Translations under genes and position numbers: made by a program | Shown: in pieces, positions 23,582 through 35,416 of the stretch | Layout of the letters: every line of letters begins with the position of its first letter | Numbering within the stretch: position 1 is the first letter of the stretch | Source of the DNA: Spiroplasma_E sp902809815 | GTDB lineage: Bacteria; Bacillota_I; Bacilli_A; Mycoplasmatales; VBWQ01 | Assembly (NCBI RefSeq): GCF_964030925.1 | Contig: NZ_OZ034992.1 | Span: 1 to 64,000, forward strand | Reading direction: 5' to 3' | Length of the DNA stretch: 64,000 nucleotides | Notes under the pieces: generated by a model | Told to the model about the DNA's origin: nothing | The model's database searches: none | The model's input: the letters and a program-made list of their open reading frames with translations, nothing else

Positions 23582-24110
23582 ATGATATTTTTTGAAATCC
23601 CTAGATTAAAAATTAGACAGTGAAAAGATAGTGATTTAGATGAACTTGTTTTATTAAATTCTGATAAAGATGTCATGAAATATTTTCCTAGTACATTATC
23701 AAAAGATGATACAGAAAAATATTTTTCGAAAATTAAAAATAATTTAAATAATAATGGATTTGGTTTTTATGCTGTTGAATTTAAAAAAGACAATAAATTT
23801 ATTGGTTTTATTGGCTTTAGCGAAGTTGATTTTATTGATGATTTTAGACCATGTATTGAAATTGGTTGGCGTTTTAAAAAAAAGTGTTTGAGGTCAAGGA
23901 ATAGCAACAGAAACAGCTAAAGAATGTTTAAAATATGCAAAAAACAATTTAAAATTAACTGAAATTTATAGTTTTACTAGTATATTAAATATTAAATCAG
24001 AAAATGTAATGAAACGAATAGGTATGAAAAAAATAAAAGAATTTTATCATCCAAAAATAAATAAAAGTGATATTTTATCAAAACATGTTTTATACAAAAT
24101 TAATATTTAG
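23582..24110 (+). pseudogene. GNAT acetyltransferase (RimJ/RimL-like), frameshifted at an A8 run
   Basis: N-terminal half (LKIRQWKDSDLDELVLL) matches GNAT proteins that acetylate N-termini or amino groups. The first frame ends soon after an A8 run at 23876-23883. Reading one A fewer restores the acetyl-CoA loop (GQGIATE) and continues to TAG at 24108-24110. The joined product would be about 175 aa, a normal GNAT size. The reading is either a recent pseudogene, a slippage-rescued gene or a homopolymer sequencing error. Ribosome site AAGGAG precedes the ATG. Confidence 0.82.
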
Positions 24111-24186
24111 AAAGTAAAAAATGTTTAATAAATTATCTCTAATTTTTATAGATATCTATTAGTAGAAATATTTAAATTAAACTTTA

Positions 24187-24216
24187 ATCCTTATTATAAA
24201 TATAAGGGTTTTATTA
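24187..24216 (+). terminator. Possible terminator between acetyltransferase and lysS
   Basis: AATCCTTAT and ATAAGGGTT can pair around a 7-nt loop (one G-T pair), followed by TTTAT. The rest of the 240-base gap shows no gene. Confidence 0.45.
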
Positions 24217-24350
24217 TAAAATTTAAAATTAATTGTTGACAGTAGAATTTGGTATTGAAAATTGATATCATTATGTATAAACCTAAACAATCTTATTTAA
24301 TTTAATTTTTTTATTTTAAATACTTATTTTAAATACAAAGGATGAAAACA

Positions 24351-25970
24351 ATGAAAGAAACTAAACTTGAAATTAATGGACGTATTTTGACAGAGCAAGA
24401 AGCATTAAGATATCAAAAAATACAAGATTTATATAAGCAAAATTATGATATTTATGGGCGTAATTGAGAAAGAAATTATAATTGTGAAACTTTAAATAGC
24501 GAATTTAGAAATAAAAATAAAGAAGAGTTAGCAAAATTTGTTGCTAATTTACCTAATGATCAAATTAAAATGGCAGGTAGATTAATGACAAAAAGAGAAA
24601 TGGGAAAGGGTTCAATCTTTGCTCATTTGCAAGATCAAACAGGTAAATTTCAAATTTATTTAAAACCAGAATATGTTAATCAAAAAAAATTTGAATGATT
24701 TGCAGAATATGCAGATTTAGGCGATTTTTTTGGTATTAAAGGTAAGGTTATGAAAACCAATAAAGGAGAACTAACAGTTCAAGTCTATGATATTGTAATG
24801 TTATCAAAAGCACTTAGACCTTTACCAGATAAATTTCATGGTTTAACAGATATTGAAGAACGTTATCGACGAAGATATGTAGATTTAATTATGAATCAAG
24901 AAACTAAAAAAACATTTTTACAACGTACACAAATTATTAATGAATTAAGAAGTTTTTTAAATAATAAAGGTTATTTAGAAGTTGAAACACCTATTTTACA
25001 AGAAGTATATGGTGGTGCTGCCGCTAAACCTTTTATTACTCATCATAATACATTAAAAACCGATTTATATTTACGAATTGCTACTGAATTACATTTAAAA
25101 AGATTAATAGTTGGTGGTTTTGAAAAAGTTTATGAAATTGGTAGATTATTTCGTAATGAAGGTATGAGTAAAAAACATAATCCAGAATTTACAACTATTG
25201 AAATTTATGTTGCCTATCAAGATATGAAATATATGATGGATTTAACAGAGTCTTGTATAAAACATTTAATTAATATAGTGCATAATAAATTAACATTAGA
25301 ATATGATGAAAATATATTAAATTTTGAAAAGTCATGAAAAAAAATTAGTATGATTGATTCAATTAAAAAAGCTATGATCAAAGATGAAGAGTTTACTAAA
25401 ATTTTCCAAGAAATTAGTGATATGATTTTAAAATATCATAATATTGAAGATGATAATATTAGAAATATTGAAAAAAATAAAACATTTAAACTTATATTAA
25501 AACTTGCAAAAAATTATAAACTTCATATTCCAGATCATTATAATAGTACTGGTCATATTATTAATTTATTTTTTGAATCTTTTGTTGAAGAAACTTTAAT
25601 TCAACCTACTTTTATTTTTGATTATCCAATTGAAATTTCACCACTTGCTAAATTAAATAAAAATAGTAAAGAGTTTACTGATCGTTTTGAATTATTTATT
25701 GCTGGTAGAGAATATGCAAATGCTTATTCGGAACTAAATGATTCTTTGCAACAATATAATCGTTTTGAAGAGCAAGTGAAAGAAAAAAATAGTGGTAATG
25801 ATGAAGCAGCAACTATGGATTTAGACTTTGTTGAAGCATTAGAGTATGGTATGCCACCAACAGGTGGATTGGGCATTGGTATTGATCGTTTGGTTATGTT
25901 AATAACTGGTCAAAATAGTATTAAAGATGTATTATTATTTCCACATATGAAACCCAGAACTGAAAAATAA
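24351..25970 (+). CDS. lysS: Lysyl-tRNA synthetase (class II)
   Basis: Charges tRNA-Lys. An N-terminal OB-fold anticodon domain covers about residues 60-175, then the class II core. Motif 2 is FRNEGMSKKHNPEFT, and motif 3 is GLGIGIDRLVM. Length is 539 aa, with an extra N-terminal stretch of about 40 residues. ATG 24351 suits the AAAGGA site better than the ATG 9 bases before. TGA is Trp at several sites, so only the C-terminal part is open in the standard code. Confidence 0.96.
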
Positions 25971-26008
25971 TTTTTGTGATAAATTTTTATTATATAAACA
26001 TATAATAG

Positions 26009-26040
26009 TAATTTATCTTTTTTTAAAAAAAGATAAATTA
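26009..26040 (+). terminator. 32-nt perfect palindrome downstream of lysS
   Basis: TAATTTATC followed by seven T is mirrored by seven A and GATAAATTA, with no unpaired centre. The T-run lies inside the stem, so termination may work in either direction. It lies 39 bases after the lysS stop. Confidence 0.6.
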
Positions 26041-26046
26041 ATTAGT

Positions 26047-26168
26047 TATAATCAAGATAGTTCTTTAGAATAAGGAGCGTTTTATTGTTATTAACACAAA
26101 AGATTGAAAAATATAAGTTTTCAAACCCATTGTTTTATTTAAAAACAATTGGTTTTTTTATTTTATAA
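26047..26168 (+). ncRNA. Short leader or small RNA unit with its own promoter element and terminator
   Basis: TATAAT at 26047-26052 would start a transcript near 26060. It has an AAGGAG site (26072-26077) followed by a TTG-started 27-codon frame (26085-26168). That frame runs through a near-perfect 14-bp hairpin with a T run (26123-26158). The arrangement resembles a leader peptide or attenuator, or a small RNA, ahead of the coiled-coil gene at 26193. Whether the peptide is made is unknown. Confidence 0.45.
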
Positions 26169-26192
26169 ATAAAATTTAGGAGAATAAGATTT

Positions 26193-28427
26193 ATGCCTTG
26201 ATTTAATGAATTAATAAAAAAATTTAGAAATTATCCTTTAACTGATGAAAATTTAGACGAAGTTGTTGAAACTTTTAAGAATTTTTTTAAAGAATACAAT
26301 GAAAAAGATAATTTTTTTTCTAATTCAGAAGATACTGATTTTGAAAACCCAAGTACATCAGCACCATTAACTCAATTAAAAGAAAATAAAAAAACTGATT
26401 TAGATAAATTAATTAAAGAATTAAGAAATGATTTAAAATATAATTTCTTTTCTTATTTTTGAGAAAAAAAAGAAAATTTAAAATTAATTAGACAATTAGA
26501 TTATTTTTTAATAGAACTTGATAGTAAAATTAAAGAACAAAATGAAAAATTATTATCCTTGGAGAAAAATAAAACATTAATTGAACAAAATAAAATTAAT
26601 AAAGTTAGCCAAAATAGTACTGAGTTTACTGAAATCACAGATTATTTTAATCTTTTTAATTTTTTAAGTGAAACAATAAGTAATGATATTATTTTTTTAA
26701 AAACAATAAATTTAAACATTTTTGAAAATAAAAAAGAGTTTTTAAAAAAAACACGAGAATTAAAAATAAAAATTGATAAAGAAATTCGTAGGCTATATCA
26801 AAAAAATGAAGAATTAGAAAATAAAAAAGAGAAAATTTTTGAAAACCTTTTTAAAGAAGAAGTTATGACTCAATTAATTTTATCTTTTTGAGCATTTAGA
26901 ATGAAAAGTGGAGATGAATATAAATTAATTTTAAATGAAGGTAAAGATTTAAAAAGTAAATTTGATAAAAATTTTGTATTTTTCTTTGAATTAATAGATG
27001 ACATATTTAACCGATATATTAAAAAAATTATTAAAAATGAAGAAAGAATATACAATGATATATTTGAAAAATATAATGATCGAGAAAAAGAATTAATAAG
27101 TGAACAAGAAGAAATTATTAAAACTAAAGATAAAGTGAAAGAAAGTATAGAATTATTTAAAAATGAATTAGAAGAAAAAAAAGAACAAATTAGAATACAT
27201 GAGAAAGATATAGCAGAAAAAAGAAAACAAATTGAAAATTTAGAAAAACGAAAGAAAAATATAAAAATTAAAAAAATTACTTACTTGCAAGATTTAGAAG
27301 AAAATAAAAATAATATTGAAAATCAAATATTTATTCCAAATATTTCAGATGATAAAAAAGGAAAAAAACAATATTTAAAAGAAATAGATGTAGTGATTAA
27401 AAAAAAGAATAGTGATATTAAGAAAAAGAATGATTATATTGCGGAGTTACAATATAATATTACAAGACATGATACTGAGTTAAGTATTAACGATAAAAAA
27501 ATTAATAAAATTGAGGATAAAATTAATAAAATTGAGGATTTTTTTAAGCAAAATAAACATACGATGATGTTTGAACTTAAAAAAATAAAAGAAAAATGAA
27601 TTAAAAATATTAGTAAAGATCAAAAAATATTTATTAATTTCTTAAAAGAAGTTAATAAATTAGAAAATATGGAATTTATTAAGATTATTGAAAATTATTG
27701 AGAACAAAATGCTGATAGTATTAAAAAAATTAATGAAAATTTTAACATTCAAAATAATTTAGAAAACATAAGAGAAGAAAATAAAAAAATAGAAAATGAA
27801 TTTAAAAATGATTTCACAACTTTAGAAATTAATTTTAAATTAAAAGAAAAAGAAATAATAGAAAATGCAATTAGAGAAAAAAAGGAAAAAATTCAGGAGT
27901 ATTTAAGAACAATTAATCAATCAAAATTAGTAAGTATTGAAATCCAAACCGAAATAAATGAAGAAAATGAGAAGCCTAGTTGACAAGATCAAAAAATTGA
28001 GGAACAAAATAAAACCATTGAAAAACTAGAATTTCAAATAAATGATTTAGAAAAAAAAATAATTTCAATAAAGGAATTACATGAAGATGAAGTAAAAGAT
28101 TTATCTACAACATCGGAAAATATTAGAGATTTTTTTGCAGTGGAAATTAAAAAAACTACTGAAAATTGTGATAATTTAAAAAATAGTTTAAATAAAAAAA
28201 ATTCAAAAAAAGAAGAACAAAAAATTAAAAATAAATTAAATGAAGAAGAAATAAAATTAACATCTTTAAATGAAGTATGAAAATTAATAAGTACTGAAAT
28301 TCTAGAGTTACAGCAACCTTTATCAGAAGAATCAAAAAATGCAAACAAACAAAAATGAGAGAATATGGACTTAATAGAATCTCAATTACCTTTGGAAACA
28401 AAAGCAGAAATATTAAATACAATTTAA
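26193..28427 (+). CDS. Large coiled-coil protein of unknown function
   Basis: A 744-aa frame in table 4, with AGGAG before ATG 26193. No signal peptide or TM helix is evident. About residues 190-420 and 445-690 are dense in Glu, Lys, Ile and Leu with heptad-like spacing, predicting long coiled coils (for example an ENLEKRKKNIKIKK stretch). A tandem pair IEDKINKIED occurs near residue 445. SMC-like heads, Walker motifs or known domains are not seen. It could be a cytoskeletal, scaffold or effector protein; I do not recognise it. The next gene is the broken ankyrin locus. Confidence 0.75.
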
Positions 28428-28560
28428 ACTAATAAGATTAAATTTATTATTGTATCAAGTTTAATTTATAGAAAGAGAAAAAAAGTACATTAGAAAAAAA
28501 AGAATATTTATTAATAAGAAAAATGAAAAAATAATACAAGTCATTATGAATAATAACTTA

Positions 28561-29716
28561 AGACATATTCCATAATTAAATTTTTTAAAAGTCAATTAAT
28601 AATTTTAAAATTTATTTTATAATTTTGTTATTAACAATAAATTTAGAAAAGTGTTGATAAAAATGATTTTTGAAAATTTAAAAAAATTAAAAAATGAAGA
28701 ATTTTATAGATATTTTGGTATAAAACGTTTTCATTTTAATGAAATGTTAGAAAAATTAATTGAAATAGAAAAATTAGAAAAAAATAAAGGTCGAAAAAAT
28801 AAACTTTCAGTAGAAGAAAGATTAATGATGACTTTATTATACTGAAAAGAATATTATACTTTTTTCAAATGAGTATTAAATCTAAAATGAGTCCATCAAG
28901 TTGTTTTCGAAATATTACTTGAGTAGAAAATAAACTTAGTAACCACAAAGATTACCAATTTTTAAAAGAAAGATATAAATTAAAAATTGATAAAAAACAA
29001 GAAAATTTAAATGAATTTCAATTTTATTTAATTGATTCAACTGAGATTGAAATTGAAAGACCAACTAAAAAAACTACAGTTAGAATATTTTTCTGGTAAA
29101 AGTTGAATGTATTCTATAAAATTTCAAATTGTATATGATTTTTTTAATAAAAAAATTGTTGATATTTTTGCTGATAATGGTAAAGTGCATGATTTTCAAA
29201 TATTAAAAAATTCAAATCTTGAATTTTCAAAAAAAACAATAATTATTGATGATTTAGGATATCAAGGTATACAAAATATTTATAAAAATACAATAATACC
29301 AATTAAAAGAACTAAAAATAAAAAATTAACTAAACAAGAAAGAAAATACAATAAGATTGTATCTAAAATTAGAATTAAAGTTGAACATGTCTTTGCTTGA
29401 TTGAAAAGATTCAAAATTTTAGTAAATAAATGTAGAAAATCTAAATTTAGACTTATGTACTTAAGATTTAACTTACTTTGTGAAATTTTTAATAAAATAA
29501 AACCATTAAAATAAAAAAAATATTAAAAATATTTTTTTAAAATTTAAATTGTTATCGAGTTAATATAAAAATATTATTAACAATTTTTTGTTTAAAATGT
29601 AAACTCATTTTTTAAACTATTTTTTCAAAAAATATTTATTTCTATATTCAATAACACTAAATAGTTTTAAAACAATTTTATTGACAATTAATTAAATTTA
29701 ATTACGGAATATGTCC
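28561..29716 (+). mobile_element. IS5-family insertion sequence, copy 1 (decayed)
   Basis: Ends are AGACATATTCC and GGAATATGTCC, inverted repeats of about 22 bp. The element is flanked by a 3-bp TTA duplication (28558-28560 and 29717-29719). About 1156 bp, nearly identical to the copies at 40526 and 55667. The internal gene is broken. Confidence 0.9.
28663..29514 (+). pseudogene. IS5-family DDE transposase, inactive copy 1
   Basis: Encodes the DDE transposase of the IS. Compared with the other copies, the T7 run near 28860 is T6 and the A8 run is A7 (29067-29073), so it breaks twice. Downstream, the blocks with the second acidic residue (DDLGYQGI) and third (KVEHVFAWLKRF) are open. One residue before the second Asp is Asp here where the other copies have Gly. 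Confidence 0.85.
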
Positions 29717-30316
29717 TTAGAAAAAGTTAAATTATTAGTTAGGAATGGTGTTAGTATAAATTATGTAATTAAAGATGGTTTCACTATTTTAATGTTAGCT
29801 ATCAAAGATAATGATTTAGAGATGGTTAAGTATTTAATAGATAATAATGAAATCTTTATCAAGTAAATGAATATGGACATAATGCTTTAATGTTAGTCGT
29901 TTGAAATAATCATTTGGAAGTCTTTAATTTTTTTTAATGCAAAAACTAACGATATTTTAGATGAAGAAATTTTAGAACAAAATGAAGATAAATTATCAAC
30001 ATATGAAAGTATATTAAAAGAAAATAAAGACAAATTACCAACATATGAAGAAGCAATGAAATTTCAACAAAAAATTAATAAGTCTGATTATTTTAAAGAT
30101 GAAATAGATTGGCAAAAGCAATTATCAACGATAAAAATTTAATTCCTTTTATGATAATAATAATTTTTATTAAAATATTAAAATAAACATTAATATTTTA
30201 ATTTTAAAAAATGTATTTTTACCTATATGAATTTCCTTTTGCTTTTTATAAAAAAATAAGTTACAATTCTTAGTGAATATTTAATTATTATTTAGTTTAA
30301 GGAGAATAACAATCAA

Positions 30317-31129
30317 ATGCGTAAATTAATCACTTTATTTTCAACACTTAGTTTACTTTCTTCTTCTGTGAGTACTATTGTGGCTTGTGGTACTGGAGAT
30401 GGTTTAAAAATTCAAGCAAATTTTGAAAACGAGCCATCAAACAAAGAAGGTGATCCGTTAGTTGATTATGTTTATAATAAATACTATCAATATGATACTA
30501 AACTTTTATACAAACCACTTACTGCATTTATGCAACTAGCAGCAGACAAAATTAAAATTGATCGTAATGCATTAGAAGTTACAGATGCTGCTAGGGATTT
30601 TTATAATAGTGACCAATATAAATCAGGTAATTATGAGAGTATTAATTATAATATTAATAATGATCCAGATAAAGTAATGAATGAACCATTTAGTTGTAAA
30701 GATGCAAATGGAAGTCTTTTAGTTTTTGGTTTAACTGATAATGATATATCTAAACAGCAATATTATGGTTATTGATATGTTACATATGAAACAGCAACAG
30801 AAGCAGAAAACCCTTCAAAAGTTGCTAAAACTAGTATTGTTTCACCAAAAATTACTGACTTTAAAGATGATAAAAATAAAACCATTATTAAAAAAGGTTG
30901 AATTCATTTATTCTTTATAATGAAAGATTCAAAAATGAACAAGACTTTTAAAATTGATTTTAATATTCAAATTGATGTAATTTTTAGTTTATGAGTTGAT
31001 AAAAATAAAAAAGAAATAGTTGTTATTAATCCAAATACTATTGATAAAGCTTTGGGTGATGTTGATTTTCGTAACCCAGATAAAGTGGTTCATGAAAGAA
31101 TAAATAACATGGCTTTTTCAGAATTATAA
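30317..31129 (+). CDS. Spiroplasma-type lipoprotein of unknown function
   Basis: 270 aa with a signal peptide ending in a TIVAC lipobox (Cys24), so the protein should be anchored to the outer face of the membrane. No known domain is recognised. Mid-protein is rich in Asp/Asn/Lys and the C-terminal part is beta-like (FKIDFNIQIDVIFSLWV). AGGAG lies upstream. The stop overlaps the rlmH start by one base (TAATG), which suggests coupled translation with an unrelated housekeeping gene. Confidence 0.8.
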
Positions 31130-31602
31130 TGATAAATATTAAAATTGTTTGTATTGGCCAGTTGTCACAGACATATTGAAAATCAGCCGCCAAAGATTAT
31201 TTAGAACGAATTAAAAAGTGAACTAATATTGAAACAAAAAATATTATCGAATCTAAATTAAATTCAATTCCTAATAATATTAAAATTGAAATCAATAAAA
31301 TCACCGAATACATATCAAAGAATAATGATTATCAATGATTTTTATTAGATTTATCAGGACAATTAATAAGTAGTGAACAATTATCACAGATGATTAATAA
31401 AAATCAAATTTATCAACAAGGTAAAATTGGTTTTATTATTGGCGGTAGTAATGGTGTAGCACAAATATTAAAAGACAATATTAATTTAATTAAAATTTCC
31501 TTTGGTAAAATAACATTACCTCATCAATTATGTTATGTTGTTTTATTAGAACAAATATATCGTTCATTACAAATACTTAATAATCAAAGTTATCATAAGT
31601 AG
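31129..31602 (+). CDS. rlmH: 23S rRNA (pseudouridine1915-N3)-methyltransferase
   Basis: SPOUT methyltransferase acting on helix 69 of the 70S ribosome. The deep-knot region shows FIIGGSNGV (SAM binding) and the C-terminal IKISFGKITLPHQL, with conserved LLEQIYR. Length is 157 aa, typical. It starts at ATG 31129 inside the lipoprotein stop. Its N-terminal half contains TGA-coded Trp residues. Confidence 0.93.
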
Positions 31603-31614
31603 TAGGTGAAAAAA

Positions 31615-32286
31615 ATGTATAATAAAACTTTATTTGTTGATTCCTCATGATTAGAATTTTTTCAACAAGAATATAAAGAAGCATATTTTACTAAATTATT
31701 AGAAGATATTAAAAAGGAATATCAAACTTATCTTTGCTATCCTCAATGAGAAGAAATATTTCAAGCTTTTAAAATAACTCCTTTATCAAAGGTTAAAGTA
31801 ATAATATTAGGTCAAGATCCTTATCATCAGCCAAATCAAGCTCATGGCTTAGCATTTAGTGTTCAAACAAATACTCCATTACCACCAAGTTTAAAAAACA
31901 TTTTTCAAGAACTAAAAAATGATTTAAATATTGAAAAAGATAATGATGGTAATTTAACAACTTGAGCTAAACAGGGGGTTTTGCTTTTAAATACAACTTT
32001 AACTGTCAGACAAAGTCAACCTAATAGTCATTTACAATATCAATGAGTAACTTTTACTGATCATGTTTTATCATTTTTAAATTTAAACTGTACTAATCTT
32101 GTTTTTATTTTATGAGGTAAAAATGCAAGAAATAAAAAAATGCTAATTGATACAGAAAAACATTTTATTATTGAGAGTGCACATCCTTCACCTTTAAGTG
32201 CTTATAATGGTTTTTTTAATTCAAGACCATTTAGCAAAACTAATAATTGATTAATTTCAAAAAATAAAACTCCCATTAAGTGATAA
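31615..32286 (+). CDS. ung: Uracil-DNA glycosylase
   Basis: Removes uracil from DNA. The water-activating loop GQDPYHQP and the leucine-intercalation loop HPSPLSAY are both present, along with the LLLNTTLTV block. Length is 223 aa. The AGGTG ribosome site is followed by ATG 31615. The frame is punctuated by many TGA-coded Trp codons, and the last codon before TAA is TGA. It would be invisible to standard-code gene finding. Confidence 0.95.
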
Positions 32287-32396
32287 AAATAAAAAAATAC
32301 TAATTTTATTATATGTATTTAAGCAAACAATGTTATGATATATTTGTTAAAATTAATATAGTTTTAAAGAATATTTCGGGAATGGTGGTTATTTAA

Positions 32397-33344
32397 ATGC
32401 CCAATAATTTAATATTTAATCACATATTTTCTCAACGATATGATTTAAATACCTTAAATTTATTTAGTAGATCTACAGCTATTTATTTAATTATTACTTT
32501 AAGTAGCATAATGTTAGCATATATTTTAATGAATAGTTTTTGAAAATGATTTCGTAAAGATAAATATAAAGGTGTTCGTTTTACTACTAAAAATATTGCT
32601 TATATAACAATGTTATCTTCAGTATCAGTTGTGGCAACTATTATTGTTTCTATTACGATACCCATTACAGTATTACCACCAATTAGAATTGCTTTTGAGG
32701 GTTTAATGATTAAAATAACCGGTTATATGTTTGGTCCAATTATAGGTATTATTTGTGCTGCAGTAACAGATATTTTAGTAATGTTATTTGTTCCTTCATA
32801 TATTAGTGTTTATTATATGTTTTGTATTATTTTTACTGGTTTTTTGGCAGGAATTGCTGGAATATTTAAAGTAAAACTAAAAGATTATCCATGAGTTATT
32901 TTTGCTTTAATTAATTTTTTTATTATTTTCTTTGCTGGTGGCGGCATGTATATTGTTATTTCAGGTAAGCAATCATCATATTCTATGTCAGGAATTATTG
33001 TTAATAAATATGTTCTGGCTAGTATTATGGGTGGTGGTGGCATTATTGGCCTATTAAGTATTTATAGTGTTTTATTTTATTATTTATTGAAAAAAGAAAT
33101 TTATAGAATTAAAGAAATTTTACCAATTATTTTATTAGCGGTAGTAGCTGAGTATGTAACAACAGTGCTTATAGCCTCCTATGCTGATATGACTTTATTT
33201 GATCCTAATGCCAAGGATTATGGAGTAACAGCAATTATGAGAATTGTGCAAGCACCTCTTAAAATTATAATTAATTCAATTATAATTTATGTGACTTGAA
33301 GAACCGTTAATCCTTTAATTAATATTGATAATAATAATTATTAA
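32397..33344 (+). CDS. ECF transporter S component, folate type (FolT-like)
   Basis: Substrate-binding membrane component of an energy-coupling-factor importer. 315 aa with about six or seven TM segments. One block, GYMFGPIIGIICAAVTDIL, resembles the typical S-component fold. The gene is followed by folC and a second S component, so folate is the likely substrate (inference from context). EcfA and EcfT are not in the window. The start is ATG 32397 with a GGTGG site. Confidence 0.82.
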
Positions 33345-33362
33345 ATAAAGGATTTTAAAAAT

Positions 33363-34487
33363 ATGAATGAAGAATTTTTTAAAAAAATATCTAAATATTC
33401 AAATAAAGATTGTTTAAAAAAATTAAAAATTATTAGTCCAAAATATTTAAACAATAATATTAAGTATATTCATGTAACTGGAACAAATGGTAAAGGTTCA
33501 GTATCACGTTTATTTTTTGCTATATTATCACAAACCTTAAAACAAAAAATTGGTTTGTTTACTTCTCCCCATATTGAGTTTGTTAATGAACGAATTATTG
33601 TTAATGATAGAATGATTAGTAATCAAGATTTAGTTCGTATTAGGGACTTGATTTTTGATGATATTGAATATTATCAATTAGGTTTTTTTGGTATTTTAAC
33701 TTTAATTGCATTAATTTATTTTCAAGAACAAAATGTGCAATGAGCAATAATTGAAGTTGGGATTGGTGGAAAAATTGATCCTACAAATATCATTGATGCA
33801 ACATATGCTATTATCACTTCAATTGGTAAAGATCATCAAGATAGACTTGGTAAAACTATATCTGAAATATTACATCAAAAATTAGGAATAGTAAAACCAA
33901 CGACAAAAAATATTTTTATTTCAGGTAATTTAAATAATAAATTAAAAAAGCAAATTGATATGGAAGGTTATAAACCTATATATTCTCCAAGATTAATCAA
34001 CCAACCATACTATCAAGAAAATAAAAAATTAGTTTTAACAGTAATTTCAAAAACATTTTTAGAAATTAATATTAAACAAGCTTTAAAAATCATTAATGAT
34101 ACTAATATTAGATTACGATTTGAGAAATATCAAATTAATGATAAAACTATTTATTTTGATGCTGCTCATAATATTGATGGTATTAAAGCATTAATTAAAA
34201 CGCTAAAAATTAATAAAATTATTCCTCAACAAATTATATTTTCTTGTTTAAAAAATAAATATCCACAAAAATTAATTAGTTGTTTAAAAAAAGTCTCAGA
34301 TAATATTATTATTTGTAGTAATAGTAATTTAAATAGTATTACTGGTGAATTTTTTGATTATCAAAAAATGATTGAATGTAGCCCTCATAAAATAATTTTA
34401 ATTACGGGTTCTTGTTATTTTTTGGCAGATGTTTATAATTATTTAAGAACAAAGAAAATAATTATGATAAAAAAGGGTGGTAATTAA
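33363..34487 (+). CDS. folC: Folylpolyglutamate synthase / dihydrofolate synthase
   Basis: Adds glutamate to folates so they are retained and used. The ATP-binding loop is HVTGTNGKGSV (about residues 38-48). The Mur-ligase-like C-terminal region holds FDAAHNIDG. Length is 374 aa, a little short but complete. TGA is Trp at about residue 127. It sits between two S components. Confidence 0.93.
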
Positions 34488-35198
34488 ATGAATGTGTTGT
34501 TATTGAATATAATTAGTGGAGTGTTAATTTTAATTACTTTTTTATTGATCACAGTTTTTGATTATAAAGATAATAAAAAAAAGATAAAGCAAATAAAATT
34601 TATTTGCTTAAGTGGAATAATGTTAGCATTAGCTGTTTCTTTAAATACAACAGGTGCTTTAATGTTAAAAAGTTTACCATTTTCTAAATATTTTGAAATT
34701 AAATTGGGTAATTTTATATTAGTTTTAATAGGTTTCTTTTGTGGTGGAATATTAGGGTTTCTTAGTGGTATTGCCAGTGATTTTTTAGGTTTATTATTTA
34801 GTACTAGTGGTGCATCACCATGTTTATTTTTTACTTTTACTAGTATTTTATGATGTATATTACCTTACTATTTAGTATTAAATTTTAGTAAAATTTATTA
34901 TAGTAAAAAGACATTTTATTGATATTTGCCAATTGCTTATGCTATTACTTCATTAATTATTACTGGTACTGATCCTATTGCATTAAAAATATTATTTCCT
35001 GGATTACCACCTTTATGATTAATGTATTTTCCATTAAGAGTTATAAAATATCCTATTGATTTAACGGTTAATGTTTTTTTAATTATTACTTGTTATTCTG
35101 CATTAAAGAAAACTTTAAATTTAGAAAATCAATTTAAAAAATATTATTTCGCTACAGATCCGCAATCTTTACAATATAATAGAGTACCTGAAGAATAA
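34488..35198 (+). CDS. Second ECF transporter S component (folate family)
   Basis: 236 aa, about six TM segments, with the family-like block VLIGFFCGGILGFLSGIASD. The ATG at 34488 abuts the folC stop directly, so it belongs to the same operon. It is shorter than the first S component. Either both carry folate, or one takes a folate precursor or another vitamin; sequence alone does not decide. Confidence 0.8.
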
Positions 35199-35322
35199 AC
35201 CAAAAAATAATTATTTAATTAAAATTTCTGATTTTTTTGTAACATTTTTAAATTTATCTTTTTATTGAGAATATATTAAATTAAAAGTAATTTTTTAATA
35301 TTACTATTTTAATTTTAATAGC

Positions 35323-35336
35323 AAGTGGCAAGTGGC
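35323..35336. repeat. Two tandem AAGTGGC heptamers
   Basis: AAGTGGC occurs twice in tandem in the spacer before a lipoprotein gene. The same unit occurs three times at 54700-54720 next to an IS3-type end. It is much richer in G than its surroundings. Confidence 0.55.
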
Positions 35337-35416
35337 GCATGTTTATTTTTATTGATATAGAAGAAATCATGTAAAATGATTGTATTAAAATATTAAAGAT
35401 TAGGTGGTAAAGATAT

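Larger units (their letters stand above)
28546..30142 (+). pseudogene. Ankyrin-repeat protein gene split by an IS at codon 5 and frameshifted
   Basis: Removing the IS (28561-29716) and one TTA target duplicate joins ATG AAT AAT AAC TTA at 28546-28560 in frame to GAA AAA GTT at 29720. The joined reading contains ankyrin-type units (LLVRNGVSINYV, LMLAIKDNDLEMVKYLID). Two further frameshifts occur, near 29850 at an A run and near 29935 at a T8 run. The C-terminal part (PTYEEAMKFQ) reaches TAA at 30142. The ancestral gene would be about 145 aa. It is dead in its present form. Confidence 0.78.
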
